A program made the translations under genes and the position numbers. A stretch of 64,000 nt of DNA from Bradyrhizobium sp. PSBB068 (lineage in GTDB: Bacteria > Pseudomonadota > Alphaproteobacteria > Rhizobiales > Xanthobacteraceae). Shown piece after piece: positions 28,101-33,862 of the stretch. The stretch lies in assembly GCA_016839165.1 (NCBI GenBank), contig CP069300.1:6706001-6770000 (forward strand), in the 5' to 3' direction. The stretch's first letter is position 1, and each line of letters starts with the position of its first letter. The notes beneath the pieces are model-generated. The model was not told the DNA's origin. It did no database searches and was given only the letters and a program-made list of their open reading frames with translations.

Positions 28101-29560
28101 CGTTCGACATCTCGCACAACATCCTGACCGACGGCGGCGCCAACGCCTTCGACACCGCGGGCATCTTCGTTTCCAAGGGCCAGGACAACGGCACCATGTC
28201 CGGCACGATCGCCAGCAATCAGATCGGCCCCGCTCAGGTGAACTCGAATTCCGACGGCATCTTCGTCCGCACCGCCGGCAATGGCAGCCTGACCACGCTG
28301 ATCCAAAACAACACCATCACCGGCGTCGGCGACAATGGCATCCATCTACAGAACAACGACGGCAGTTCGACCCTGAACGCCACGGTCTACGGCAACTCGG
28401 TGTCGTCCCCGACCTCGACCAATCCGTTTGCGGCCATGCTCGTCGACAATGGCGCCACCGCGGGCCCGCCCGCCGACACCAGCACGACGAATATCGTCAT
28501 CGGCATGGGCCCCGGCGGCACCGGCAGCAAGAACACGCTGAACCACAGCTCGCTCTACGCCACCGACGTCGAGCTGAGCAACTTCGGCAGCAGCACCCAT
28601 CTGAACCTTTCGACGAACGGTTCGACGGCGAACAATCCTGCTGGCGTGATCACCGCCGACAACAGCAGCACCACGGGCGGCATCACCGTCGACACCACGG
28701 GCGGCAACGGCTTGACGACGCTGGTCTCGACGCTGCCGGCGCTTCCCGCGGTGGTCGCACCGCTGCTTGCCGAGGCGGGTGGCGTCGAGGCATCCAATCC
28801 CACCACGGGCGAGATGCACCTGACGCAGGATGAGCTCACCTCGGTGGTGTCGGCGGCGATCGCGCAATGGGCGAGCGCAGGCGCCAACGCGACGCAGCTC
28901 GCCCTGCTGCATGCCGCGACCTTCAGCATCGCCGACCTCTCCGGCCAGATCGTCGGACAGGAAGGCGCCGGGCATATCACGATCGATACCGATGCCGCCG
29001 GCCGCGGCTGGTTCATCGACCCGACGCCTGCTGACAATTTCGAGTTCACCCACGCCGTCAACGCTGCCGGCACCGATCTCCTGACCGATCCGTCGAGCGC
29101 CGCGGCCGGTCATCTCGATCTGCTGACCACCGTGGTGCACGAGCTCGGTCACGTGCTCGGCCTGCCCGATTCCATCTCGCCGTCCGATGCCAGCAGCCTG
29201 ATGTATATCGGCCTCTCCGACGGCGAGCGCCGACTGCCCACGGCTACGGATGTCGCTCAATCCAACCTGGCGTTGCAGAAGGCCATGCCGGCACAAGACA
29301 CGACGACCTCGGGTCAGCAGACGACGACGGTCAACGTGAGCAATGGGGATAGCTTCGACTTCTCGTCATTGACCAAGACGTCGTCGCAGACCACCACAAA
29401 CCATGTGGACCCGATCGCGAACACACAGACCTTGTCCGATCTGTTCAGCGGGCTTTCCAATGCCGCGCCCCCTTGGTGGGTCGGCCACGAGGCGACGTTC
29501 GCCGCCATGGGCGGAACGCCGACCGATCACCTCCAGACCCATCACGATCTGGTGGTTTGA
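22112..29560 (+). CDS. Giant secreted repeat protein: cadherin-like and Ig-like repeats, beta-helix, metzincin-like C-terminus
   Basis: A 2,482-residue protein. ATG 22112 has AGGAG five bases upstream; GTG 22106 overlaps that site. Order: a unique N-terminus without signal peptide (1-60); two cadherin-like modules with 'GGFKIDPNTGV' strands (about 62-261); nine 98-residue Ig-like repeats (262-1143); three cadherin/VCBS-like modules with DSD..N and NNPPVV linkers (about 1144-1550); a parallel beta-helix rich in N, G, T and S (about 1553-2195); and a domain at about 2225-2395 containing HELGHVLGLPD (2343-2353), the metzincin HExxHxxGxxD pattern, with a following SLMY methionine-turn candidate (Met 2364). 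Acidic, nearly Cys-free composition and lack of a signal peptide suggest type I secretion, but no exporter is adjacent. Probable roles are adhesion or matrix building with a processing protease; this is inference. Confidence 0.85.
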   Translation: MTTIPAYTIGGLTRPELQLDSTGHIVLDSAALSFADTYGLQYLYLGCPPGTPWPPVTESLATPVDANPGSGTVSEGAAANTLVNITAQAVSSSGNPVTYTLTGDSSNGGFKIDPNTGVVSVADPTKVNYVTSPGHAYTITVQANDGIATSSQSFVIAVTDVAPSTPVDSNAVPNKIAEGAAAGTPVGITVVAADMNAVTYSLTGDSSGGGFKIDPNTGVITVADPSKIDYTTAPGHAYTVTATASDGTLSSSQTFTIAVTLGAATHFVVSIPANGTAGTPGSVTVTALDSLNHVVTNYTGTVHFTSSDGHAVLPADVTLTNGVGSFSETLDTAGSQTITATDTVDHTVTGTSNAEIVTPGVATHFSVSLPANGTAGTPGSIIVTALDAFGNVATGYTGTVHFTSTDGIAVLPADTTLTNGVGTFSETLDTAGSQTITATDTAHGAITGTSNTETVKGGAATHLVVSIAANGAAGTPGTVTVTALDAFGNIATGYSGTVHFTSTDGHAVLPANMTLTNGVGSFSETFETVGNQTITATDTVSAGITGTSNPETVAPGPATHFTVSIPANGTAGTAGSVTVTALDAGNNIVTGYSGTVHFTSTDGQAVLPADVTLTNGVGTFSETLDTAGSQTITATDTVHSTITGTSNAETITAGAVTHFAVAIPANGTAGSAGSGTVTALDAFNNVVTGYSGTVHFTSTDAAAVLPADMTLTNGIATFSETFDSAGSQTITATDTAHGAITGTSNTETVKGGAATHLVVSIAANGAAGTPGTVTVTALDAFGNIASGYSGTVHFTSTDGHAVLPANMTLTNGVGSFSETFETVGNQTITATDTVSAGITGTSNPETVAPGPATHFTVSIPANGTAGTAGSVTVTALDAGNNIVTGYSGTVHFTSTDGQAVLPADVTLTNGVGTFSETLDTAGSQTITATDTVHSTITGTSNAETITAGAVTHFAVAIPANGTAGSAGSGTVTALDAFNNVVTGYSGTVHFTSTDAAAVLPADMTLTNGIATFSETFDTAGSQAITATDTAHGAITGTSNTETVAPGAATHFVVTIPANGRADVPGTVTVTALDAHNNIATGYSGTVHFTSTDGHAVLPSNMTLTNGTGTFSETFGTAGSQTITATDTVSAAITGTSNSETVAPPDAPPVVTAGHTLNYLEAQPATAIDPALTVTDSDSANLTFATVQITGNYFAGQDVLAFSPIGAITGAFDAVHGTLTLTGNDTVAHYQAALDAVTYFNTSNNPSALARTVTVIASDGIVDSTPVTDTINVTPVNNPPVVTIGAITNFSEPPVGTPTTSSIPVTIAPNLTVTDVDSTNLISATFVLNDLKPSDALSIAGHAGSSGDIGNIHFAITSTATTETVTLTGTDTIAHYNAVLDAVQFNNTGEPPDTTVRSYTVTAQDDGGTANGGHDTGSANATQTVTAIDDPPTATVPSDSSVGTAFSHTNLAISGLSVGDIDSAGRNETATITSNHGALIFDTTGLASSTNNGSHSVTLTGTIAQLNTALATLNYNSDSGFTGSDTVTLNINDNDHTGTGGPLTSGPQSFHVGVVPHVFYIDNSATTSHNLGTQADPYTSIAAFNAANPAGAGDYVVLEHGTGTYSEANGISLANGVNLIGGSHPLQFTNPVTGATVTANVGSGTDPVIQVTGAHNGIDLLGTTGHTITGVNIDTSASTGIGISDDGNNVGTVTMSDITVKTSSGAGLSFTHGGTITVTGSNNTIASTTGTALDVEHTNIGAGNLTFKSISATGSSGSAGIILDTTGTAGGLHITGTGSAGSGGTINNKTGADILTGTDAGGQTTSGTGGTGIFLHNTANVSFTDMSLHDFSNFAIYGNNVTGFTFASGSISGVNGTNNAGNQEESSIRFDNLLGTSSITGSSISGGFDENVDLYNTSGTLNRLTMDSDTFGLVGSAGNDNVRAQVFNSATANYTLTNSTFAGTRADFIAMVANNNSSMDAVVRSNTFHNGETIVPGGGTAVHIASGSGGNVSAATTTFDISHNILTDGGANAFDTAGIFVSKGQDNGTMSGTIASNQIGPAQVNSNSDGIFVRTAGNGSLTTLIQNNTITGVGDNGIHLQNNDGSSTLNATVYGNSVSSPTSTNPFAAMLVDNGATAGPPADTSTTNIVIGMGPGGTGSKNTLNHSSLYATDVELSNFGSSTHLNLSTNGSTANNPAGVITADNSSTTGGITVDTTGGNGLTTLVSTLPALPAVVAPLLAEAGGVEASNPTTGEMHLTQDELTSVVSAAIAQWASAGANATQLALLHAATFSIADLSGQIVGQEGAGHITIDTDAAGRGWFIDPTPADNFEFTHAVNAAGTDLLTDPSSAAAGHLDLLTTVVHELGHVLGLPDSISPSDASSLMYIGLSDGERRLPTATDVAQSNLALQKAMPAQDTTTSGQQTTTVNVSNGDSFDFSSLTKTSSQTTTNHVDPIANTQTLSDLFSGLSNAAPPWWVGHEATFAAMGGTPTDHLQTHHDLVV
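22895..25540 (+). repeat. Nine in-frame tandem 294-bp repeats (98 residues each)
   Basis: Nine consecutive units of exactly 294 bases encode Ig-like modules that each begin G-x-x-THF or THL, contain GTVHFTSTD and LTNGVGSFSET, and end TATDT...ITGTSN.ET. Units 1, 2 and 9 are the most diverged; units 3-5 are copied as units 6-8. The end at 25540 coincides with the change to a PDAPPVV linker. Confidence 0.92.
23407..25170 (+). repeat. Recent 882-bp duplication of three Ig-like units
   Basis: The stretch about 23407-24288 is repeated at about 24289-25170 with an offset of exactly 882 bases (3 x 294) and only a few base changes, for example CGCTACCGG versus CGCTAGCGG at 23581/24463 and GCGCGGGC versus GCGCAGGC. 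Near identity at silent sites implies a recent event or ongoing gene conversion. Confidence 0.9.
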
Positions 29561-29586
29561 TCGAACGCCGCGGCGACTCGAACAAT

Positions 29587-29609
29587 GCCTGCCGGACCAT
29601 CCGGCAGGC
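29587..29609 (+). terminator. Terminator hairpin after the giant gene
   Basis: A perfect 10-base stem, GCCTGCCGGA (29587-29596) and TCCGGCAGGC (29600-29609), with loop CCA, followed by GTTTCGATCTT. It lies 26 bases after the stop codon, so transcription of the tail-collar genes probably needs its own promoter. Confidence 0.7.
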
Positions 29610-29732
29610 GTTTCGATCTTGATCGGATCGCATACGCATCGATGCGGGTTGCGAAAGCTCCACGTCATCGCGACGACATCCATGTGTCACGCATCTAAAC
29701 AAAAAATCACAGAACTCATATGATCGTTGAGG

Positions 29733-29760
29733 TTGCACTTGGCGCAAAACACGCTATCGT
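29733..29760 (+). promoter_or_regulatory. Candidate promoter for the tail-collar operon
   Basis: TTGCAC at 29733-29738, a 16-base spacer and TATCGT at 29755-29760, in an AT-rich stretch 84 bases before the first collar gene and after the terminator at 29587. Pattern match only. Confidence 0.3.
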
Positions 29761-29843
29761 GCATTTCGCTGTCGCACGACCGCATTTGCCTTGCATTTTA
29801 TTCATTGCATCACTGACGAGACAGATCGTCTGACGGAGGATCG

Positions 29844-30341
29844 ATGTCCCAGCCGTTTCTCTCGGAAATCAAGATGATGTCGTTCAGCTTCCCGCCGAAA
29901 GGCTGGGCGTTCTGCAACGGTCAGCTGATGCCAATCAACCAGAACCAGGCCTTGTTCTCGCTGCTCGGCACGACCTATGGCGGCAATGGCCAGACCACCT
30001 TCGGGCTGCCCAATCTGCAAGGCAAGGTGCCGATCCATATGGGCTCCGGCTTCACGCTGGGCCAGACCGGCGGCGAGACGACGCACACGCTGACGACCTC
30101 CGAGATGCCGCAGCACCCCCACATCTTCCAGGGCACGACCAACCCCGCCGACAATGCGGTGCTCACCAACAATCTGATGGCGCAGTCGGCCAATCTCTAC
30201 ACCACGCCCAGCAATCTGACGACGCTGGTCGGGAGCACCGTCGGCAATGCCGGTGGCTCGCAACCTCACGAGAACATGCAGCCCTACCTCACGCTCAGCT
30301 TCTGCATCGCATTGCAGGGCATCTTTCCCTCCCAGACCTGA
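29844..30341 (+). CDS. Tail-collar domain protein 1 (MdpB-like)
   Basis: A 165-residue protein preceded by GGAGG. The N-terminal half is a phage tail-collar domain: PPKGWAFCNGQLMPINQNQ (about residues 17-35), LLGTTYGGNGQTTFGLPNLQG (in pieces, about 40-60) and PIHMGSG. The C-terminal half has the family end HENMQPYLTLSFCIALQG. Free-standing bacterial homologues are called microcystin-dependent protein MdpB; none has a settled molecular function, and they are not part of a phage here because no head, tail or lysis genes are near. The collar fold trimerises in phage fibres, so these may form fibre-like assemblies. First of three tandem paralogues, with a 12-base gap to the next. Confidence 0.9.
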   Translation: MSQPFLSEIKMMSFSFPPKGWAFCNGQLMPINQNQALFSLLGTTYGGNGQTTFGLPNLQGKVPIHMGSGFTLGQTGGETTHTLTTSEMPQHPHIFQGTTNPADNAVLTNNLMAQSANLYTTPSNLTTLVGSTVGNAGGSQPHENMQPYLTLSFCIALQGIFPSQT

Positions 30342-30353
30342 AGGACGCCCATC

Positions 30354-30857
30354 ATGAGCCAGCCCTACGTCGGCGAAATTCGGATGTTCGGCGGCAATTT
30401 CGCGCCGGCCGGTTGGATGCTTTGCCAGGGACAGGTCGTGCCGATCGATCAGTACGACACCTTGTACAATTTGATCGGGACCACCTATGGCGGAGACGGC
30501 CAGTCGACATTCGCGCTGCCGAACCTGCAGGGCCGCCTTCCGATGCACCAGGGCGCTGGCTTCGTCATGGGGCAGACCGGGGGCGTCGAACAGGTGACGC
30601 TGATCACCCAGCAACTGCCCGTCCACAACCACCCGATGGCCGCATCGCTGAACAATGCGACCGGCAACACGGTGACCGGCAATGTCGTGGGCAGTGTGGG
30701 CGCGACCCAGATCTATCGCGAGGCCCCGGCCGCCTCTGCGATGGCGAACCAGGCGTGCACGTTCGTCGGCGGCAACCAGCCGCATAACAACATGCAGCCC
30801 TACCTTTGCATCAACTTCATTATTTCACTGTTCGGCGTTTATCCGAGCCAAACCTAG
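30354..30857 (+). CDS. Tail-collar domain protein 2 (MdpB-like)
   Basis: A 167-residue paralogue with AAGGA upstream of its ATG. It keeps the collar core (APAGWMLCQGQVVPIDQYD, IGTTYGGDGQSTFALPNLQG, in pieces within residues 17-60) and the C-terminal PHNNMQPYLCINFIISLFG, but differs from paralogues 1 and 3 in the middle region and around residues 90-140, which in phage fibres is the variable part. The consistent difference between the middle gene and its neighbours suggests three specialised subunits rather than a simple dosage duplication. Nine bases separate it from the third gene. Confidence 0.9.
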   Translation: MSQPYVGEIRMFGGNFAPAGWMLCQGQVVPIDQYDTLYNLIGTTYGGDGQSTFALPNLQGRLPMHQGAGFVMGQTGGVEQVTLITQQLPVHNHPMAASLNNATGNTVTGNVVGSVGATQIYREAPAASAMANQACTFVGGNQPHNNMQPYLCINFIISLFGVYPSQT

Positions 30858-30866
30858 GACGGGACC

Positions 30867-31394
30867 ATGTCTGATCCATTCTTGGCCGAGATCCGCATAT
30901 TCCCGTTCAATTTTGCGCCCAAGGGATGGGCCTTCTGCAACGGCCAGCTGATGCCGATCTCGCAGAACACCGCGCTGTTCTCCTTGCTCGGCACCACTTA
31001 CGGCGGCGACGGCAGGAGCAACTTCGCGCTGCCCAACATGCAGGGCAATTCGCCGATGCAGCAGGGGCAGAGCATCACCGGCTCCTCCTACATCCTGGGC
31101 GAGAACGGCGGCACCCCCTCCGTGACATTGCTGCAAAGCGAAATGCCTCAGCACAACCATCCGATTCAAGGCAATATCAATCCGTCGGATCTCGCCACGC
31201 CCAGCCCGGCGCGATCGCTGGCGCGCGCGAACCCGGGCCAAGCCTACACGGCAACGCTGAGCAACATTGCGCAGTTCGCGCCGGCCAGCTCGATACTTCC
31301 GAACGGCGGCAGCATGCCCCACAACAATTTGATGCCCTATCTCACCTTGAACTTCTGCATCGCGTTGCAGGGCATTTTCCCGCCGCGCAGCTGA
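30867..31394 (+). CDS. Tail-collar domain protein 3 (MdpB-like)
   Basis: A 175-residue paralogue closest to the first (PKGWAFCNGQLMPISQNTA and SLLGTTYGGDGRSNFALPN within residues 15-56). It has an extra insertion around residues 70-80 (QSITGSSYILGENGG) and ends PHNNLMPYLTLNFCIALQG. It ends eight bases before the GNAT gene, so the four genes very probably form one transcript. No signal peptide is present on any of the three collar proteins, so export, if any, is by an unusual route. Confidence 0.9.
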   Translation: MSDPFLAEIRIFPFNFAPKGWAFCNGQLMPISQNTALFSLLGTTYGGDGRSNFALPNMQGNSPMQQGQSITGSSYILGENGGTPSVTLLQSEMPQHNHPIQGNINPSDLATPSPARSLARANPGQAYTATLSNIAQFAPASSILPNGGSMPHNNLMPYLTLNFCIALQGIFPPRS

Positions 31395-31401
31395 GCTGGA
31401 C

Positions 31402-31962
31402 ATGGCGGATGGCTTGAGCACAGATAGGGTTTCCGCGGCGTTCGGGTGGACACGCGCGGCGGATGCCGGCTTGACCTTCCGTCATATCACCGAAGCCGAC
31501 CTGCCGTTCCTCGCGCGGCTCTACGCCTCGACCCGCACCGAGGAACTGGCGGTCACCCCGTGGAGCGCGGAGCAGAAGGCCGCCTTCCTCGCCATGCAAT
31601 TCCAGGCGCAGCACGCGCATTACCAGCAGCATTATCCGACCGCCGACTGGCTGGTGACGATGCGCGGCGGCGAGGATGTCGGCCGTCTCTATCTCGACCG
31701 CTGGCCGAGCGAGCATTGCGTCATCGATATCGCCTTGCTGCCGGAATATCGCGGATCCGGCCTCGGCGGCGCGCTGATGCGCGACCTGCTCGACGAGGCC
31801 GCCGCGGCCGGCAAGGCGATGTCGATCCATGTCGAGAAGTACAATCCCGCGATGCGACTCTATCGCCGGCTCGGCTTCGTGACCGAGGAAGACAAGGGCG
31901 TCTACGACCTGATGCGCTGGCGCGCACCGGAAGCTCCCGGCGGTCAGGTGAAGACCGCCTGA
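31402..31962 (+). CDS. GNAT-family N-acetyltransferase associated with tail-collar genes
   Basis: A 186-residue cytoplasmic acetyltransferase. The acetyl-CoA loop is LLPEYRGSGLGGALM (about residues 113-127; R/Q-x-x-G-x-G/A form), preceded by beta-strand 4 (CVIDIALL) and followed by the MSIHVEKYNPAMRLYRRLGF motif B region (in pieces, about 140-160). The N-terminal half holds LARLYASTRTEELAVTPW and the AFLAMQFQAQHAHYQ helix. Co-transcription with the collar genes suggests that it modifies one of them or another component of the same module, but no substrate can be read. Its last 19 bases overlap the end of the convergent DUF6916-like gene. Confidence 0.88.
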   Translation: MADGLSTDRVSAAFGWTRAADAGLTFRHITEADLPFLARLYASTRTEELAVTPWSAEQKAAFLAMQFQAQHAHYQQHYPTADWLVTMRGGEDVGRLYLDRWPSEHCVIDIALLPEYRGSGLGGALMRDLLDEAAAAGKAMSIHVEKYNPAMRLYRRLGFVTEEDKGVYDLMRWRAPEAPGGQVKTA

Positions 31963-32243
31963 TAGCCGTTGCCGTCTTCGAGCGGGCCAATCGGCACCAG
32001 GAAGATGTCGATCACGCCGAGCGCCGGATGCCGCACCGGATAGATCGCCTGCGGCAGCCAGGCCCCCTTCGGCCCCGCGAACAGCAGCGAGAACGCGCCG
32101 CCCGGCCGGCCGCTGTTGCCCGCGGGCTCGACCTTGGCGAGCTTCAGCACCACCACGCGATCCGCCGCCCGCAACTCGAACCCGGCATCCTGGTACGGCG
32201 TGAAGTCATCAATATGCAATTTCGCGAGATCGACGGTGGTCAT
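31944..32243 (-). CDS. DUF6916-like small protein
   Basis: A 99-residue protein; ATG 32243 has AAGGA five bases upstream. It resembles the small uncharacterised family I know as DUF6916: an N-terminal FTPYQDAGFEL, a central GAFSLLFAGPKGAWLPQ, and the strongly conserved end IDIFLVPIGPLEDGNGYQAVF. From memory such genes commonly sit beside tail-collar genes; this was not searched here. It looks like a compact all-beta domain without signal or membrane segment. It is transcribed toward the GNAT gene and overlaps its 3' end by 19 bases. Confidence 0.72.
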   Translation of the reverse strand: MTTVDLAKLHIDDFTPYQDAGFELRAADRVVVLKLAKVEPAGNSGRPGGAFSLLFAGPKGAWLPQAIYPVRHPALGVIDIFLVPIGPLEDGNGYQAVFT

Positions 32244-32346
32244 GCGCACGTCCTTGTTGCTGTCGACGTGTAACACACGTCGCGACGATACCGTCAAGGC
32301 TTCTGCCGTGCTCTCTCGCGGTCATTCCGGAGTTGCTCTCTCCCTC

Positions 32347-32451
32347 GTCATTCCGGGGCGACGCAAAGCGCGTCGCACCCGGAATCCATTTCACCAAAAG
32401 TGATGCGGCCCGATGGATTCCGGGCCCTCGCTTCGCGAGCCCCGGAATGAC
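32347..32451. repeat. Family B palindromic repeat pair
   Basis: Begins GTCATTCCGGGGC and ends GCCCCGGAATGAC, with nested CCCGGAATCCAT / ATGGATTCCGGG arms. A preceding partial copy (GTCATTCCGGAG) lies near 32323. The block occupies most of the gap between the DUF6916-like gene and the alcohol dehydrogenase. Confidence 0.85.
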
Positions 32452-32520
32452 GGGAGGATAGAGGGGCGGCCCTTGCGCGACGCTGGAGCCACAATCCCGT
32501 TCATCACCGAATGCGGTGGC

Positions 32521-32549
32521 TATGGGTCCTGGCTTTCGCCAGGACGACG
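32521..32549. repeat. Single family A palindrome
   Basis: One copy only, TATGGGTCCTGGCTTTCGCC and onward, with the compensated arm CCTGGCTTTCGCCAGG. Its usual inverted partner is absent nearby. Confidence 0.75.
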
Positions 32550-32668
32550 GCGGTGGATGCGGAGCCTCCGACCGTGCCACCGAGGTCCCTGATGACGACC
32601 CCGATTTCCTCCGCTAACCTCCACCCAAACGACCGCCGGCAAGGCGGACCATTTTGAGGGAGAGGCGC

Positions 32669-33823
32669 GTGCATCGAGGCCGTGTCGTATTCGGCGCCAT
32701 GGACGAGGTCGTGTTCGGGCGGCCCGCCCGTGAGGCCGTCGTCGAGCAACTGGACCGGCTGGGCGCGCAGCGCGCGTTCCTGATGGTGTCGGGCACGCTG
32801 AACCGCGACACCGACGAGATCGAGAAAGTCCGCGCGGCGCTCGGGTCCCGCTGCGTCGGGACCTTCGACAAGATGCCGGCGCATACGCCGCGCGCCGCGG
32901 TCATCACGGCGACGGAACAGGCGCGCGATGCGCAGGCCGATCTGATCGTCACCATCGGCGGCGGCTCGATCACCGATGGCGCCAAGGCGGTGCAGCTCTG
33001 CCTCGCCAACAATGTCACCACATCCGACGGCATCGATGCGATTCGCACCCGTGGTGGCGTCTCGCCCGAGATGAATTCGCCGGCCGTGCGCCAGATCAGC
33101 GTGCCGACCACGATCGCCGGCGGCGAGTTCTCGTCGATCGCGGGCGTCACCAACGAGGTCAAGCGGCAGAAGGAGATGCTGCGCCATCCGCTGGTGATGC
33201 CGCGCGCCACGATCCTCGATCCGGACCTGTCGGTGCACACGCCGGACTGGCTGTTTCTGTCGACCGGCATCCGCGCGGTCGACCATTGCGTCGAGGGCAT
33301 CTGCTCGCGCGAGGCGCATCCTTACGGCGATGCGCAGGCGCTGAAGGGACTTGAGATGCTGGCGGCCGGCCTGCCGCGGGTGAAGGCCAACCCGAAGGAC
33401 ATCTCGGCGCGGATGGATTGCCAGATCGGCACCTGGCTCTCGACCGGCCCGCTCGCCTCCGGCGTTCCGATGGGCGCGAGCCATGGCATCGGCTATGTGC
33501 TCGGCGCCGAGTTCGACGTGCCGCATGGCTACACCTCCTGCGTGATGCTGCCGGCGGTGATGCGCTGGAACAAGCGCGACAATGCCGGCCGGCAGGCGCT
33601 GGTCGCCGCCGCGATGGGGCGTCCGGGCGAGGACGCAGGCGACGTGCTCGACCACTTCATCCGCGATCTCGGCATGCCGCGCAGCCTGGCCGAGGTCCGT
33701 GTCGGCCCTGAACATTTCGACCGCATCGCGGCGGGTGCGATGCGCACGCCCTGGGTGCCACGCAACCCGCGCAAGATCGACGGTCCATCGCAGGTTCGCG
33801 AGATTTTGCTGATGGCTGCCTAG
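32669..33823 (+). CDS. Iron-containing alcohol dehydrogenase / maleylacetate reductase-like
   Basis: A 384-residue NAD(P)-dependent oxidoreductase of the group III (iron) type. GTG 32669 is chosen because GAGGGAGAGG lies just upstream; a TTG at 32654 is inside that site. The cofactor loop is TIGGGSITDGAK (about residues 95-106). Metal-binding histidines are offered by VDHCVEG (near 210), GASHGIGYVLG (near 270) and HGYTSC (near 285). The family includes alcohol dehydrogenases, lactaldehyde reductase and maleylacetate reductase; the split of the metal ligands cannot be assigned by eye. It is followed 39 bases later by an acyl-CoA ligase, a pairing that suggests alcohol or aldehyde processing linked to acid activation. 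Confidence 0.85.
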   Translation: MHRGRVVFGAMDEVVFGRPAREAVVEQLDRLGAQRAFLMVSGTLNRDTDEIEKVRAALGSRCVGTFDKMPAHTPRAAVITATEQARDAQADLIVTIGGGSITDGAKAVQLCLANNVTTSDGIDAIRTRGGVSPEMNSPAVRQISVPTTIAGGEFSSIAGVTNEVKRQKEMLRHPLVMPRATILDPDLSVHTPDWLFLSTGIRAVDHCVEGICSREAHPYGDAQALKGLEMLAAGLPRVKANPKDISARMDCQIGTWLSTGPLASGVPMGASHGIGYVLGAEFDVPHGYTSCVMLPAVMRWNKRDNAGRQALVAAAMGRPGEDAGDVLDHFIRDLGMPRSLAEVRVGPEHFDRIAAGAMRTPWVPRNPRKIDGPSQVREILLMAA

Positions 33824-33862
33824 GGCATGATCAAGTTGCGAGTGAGGGGGAAATAAAGCTCA

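Noticed and set aside
23027..28345. A 1,772-codon open frame on the opposite strand of the giant protein gene
   Set aside because: High-GC codon bias plus tandem repeats keeps antisense frames open. Composition is dominated by R, G, D and V in non-protein-like order, with no ribosome binding site, and the forward frame has clear domains.
29844..31394. Prophage or tailocin remnant
   Set aside because: Only collar-domain proteins are present. No sheath, tube, baseplate, capsid, integrase or lysis gene lies within the window.
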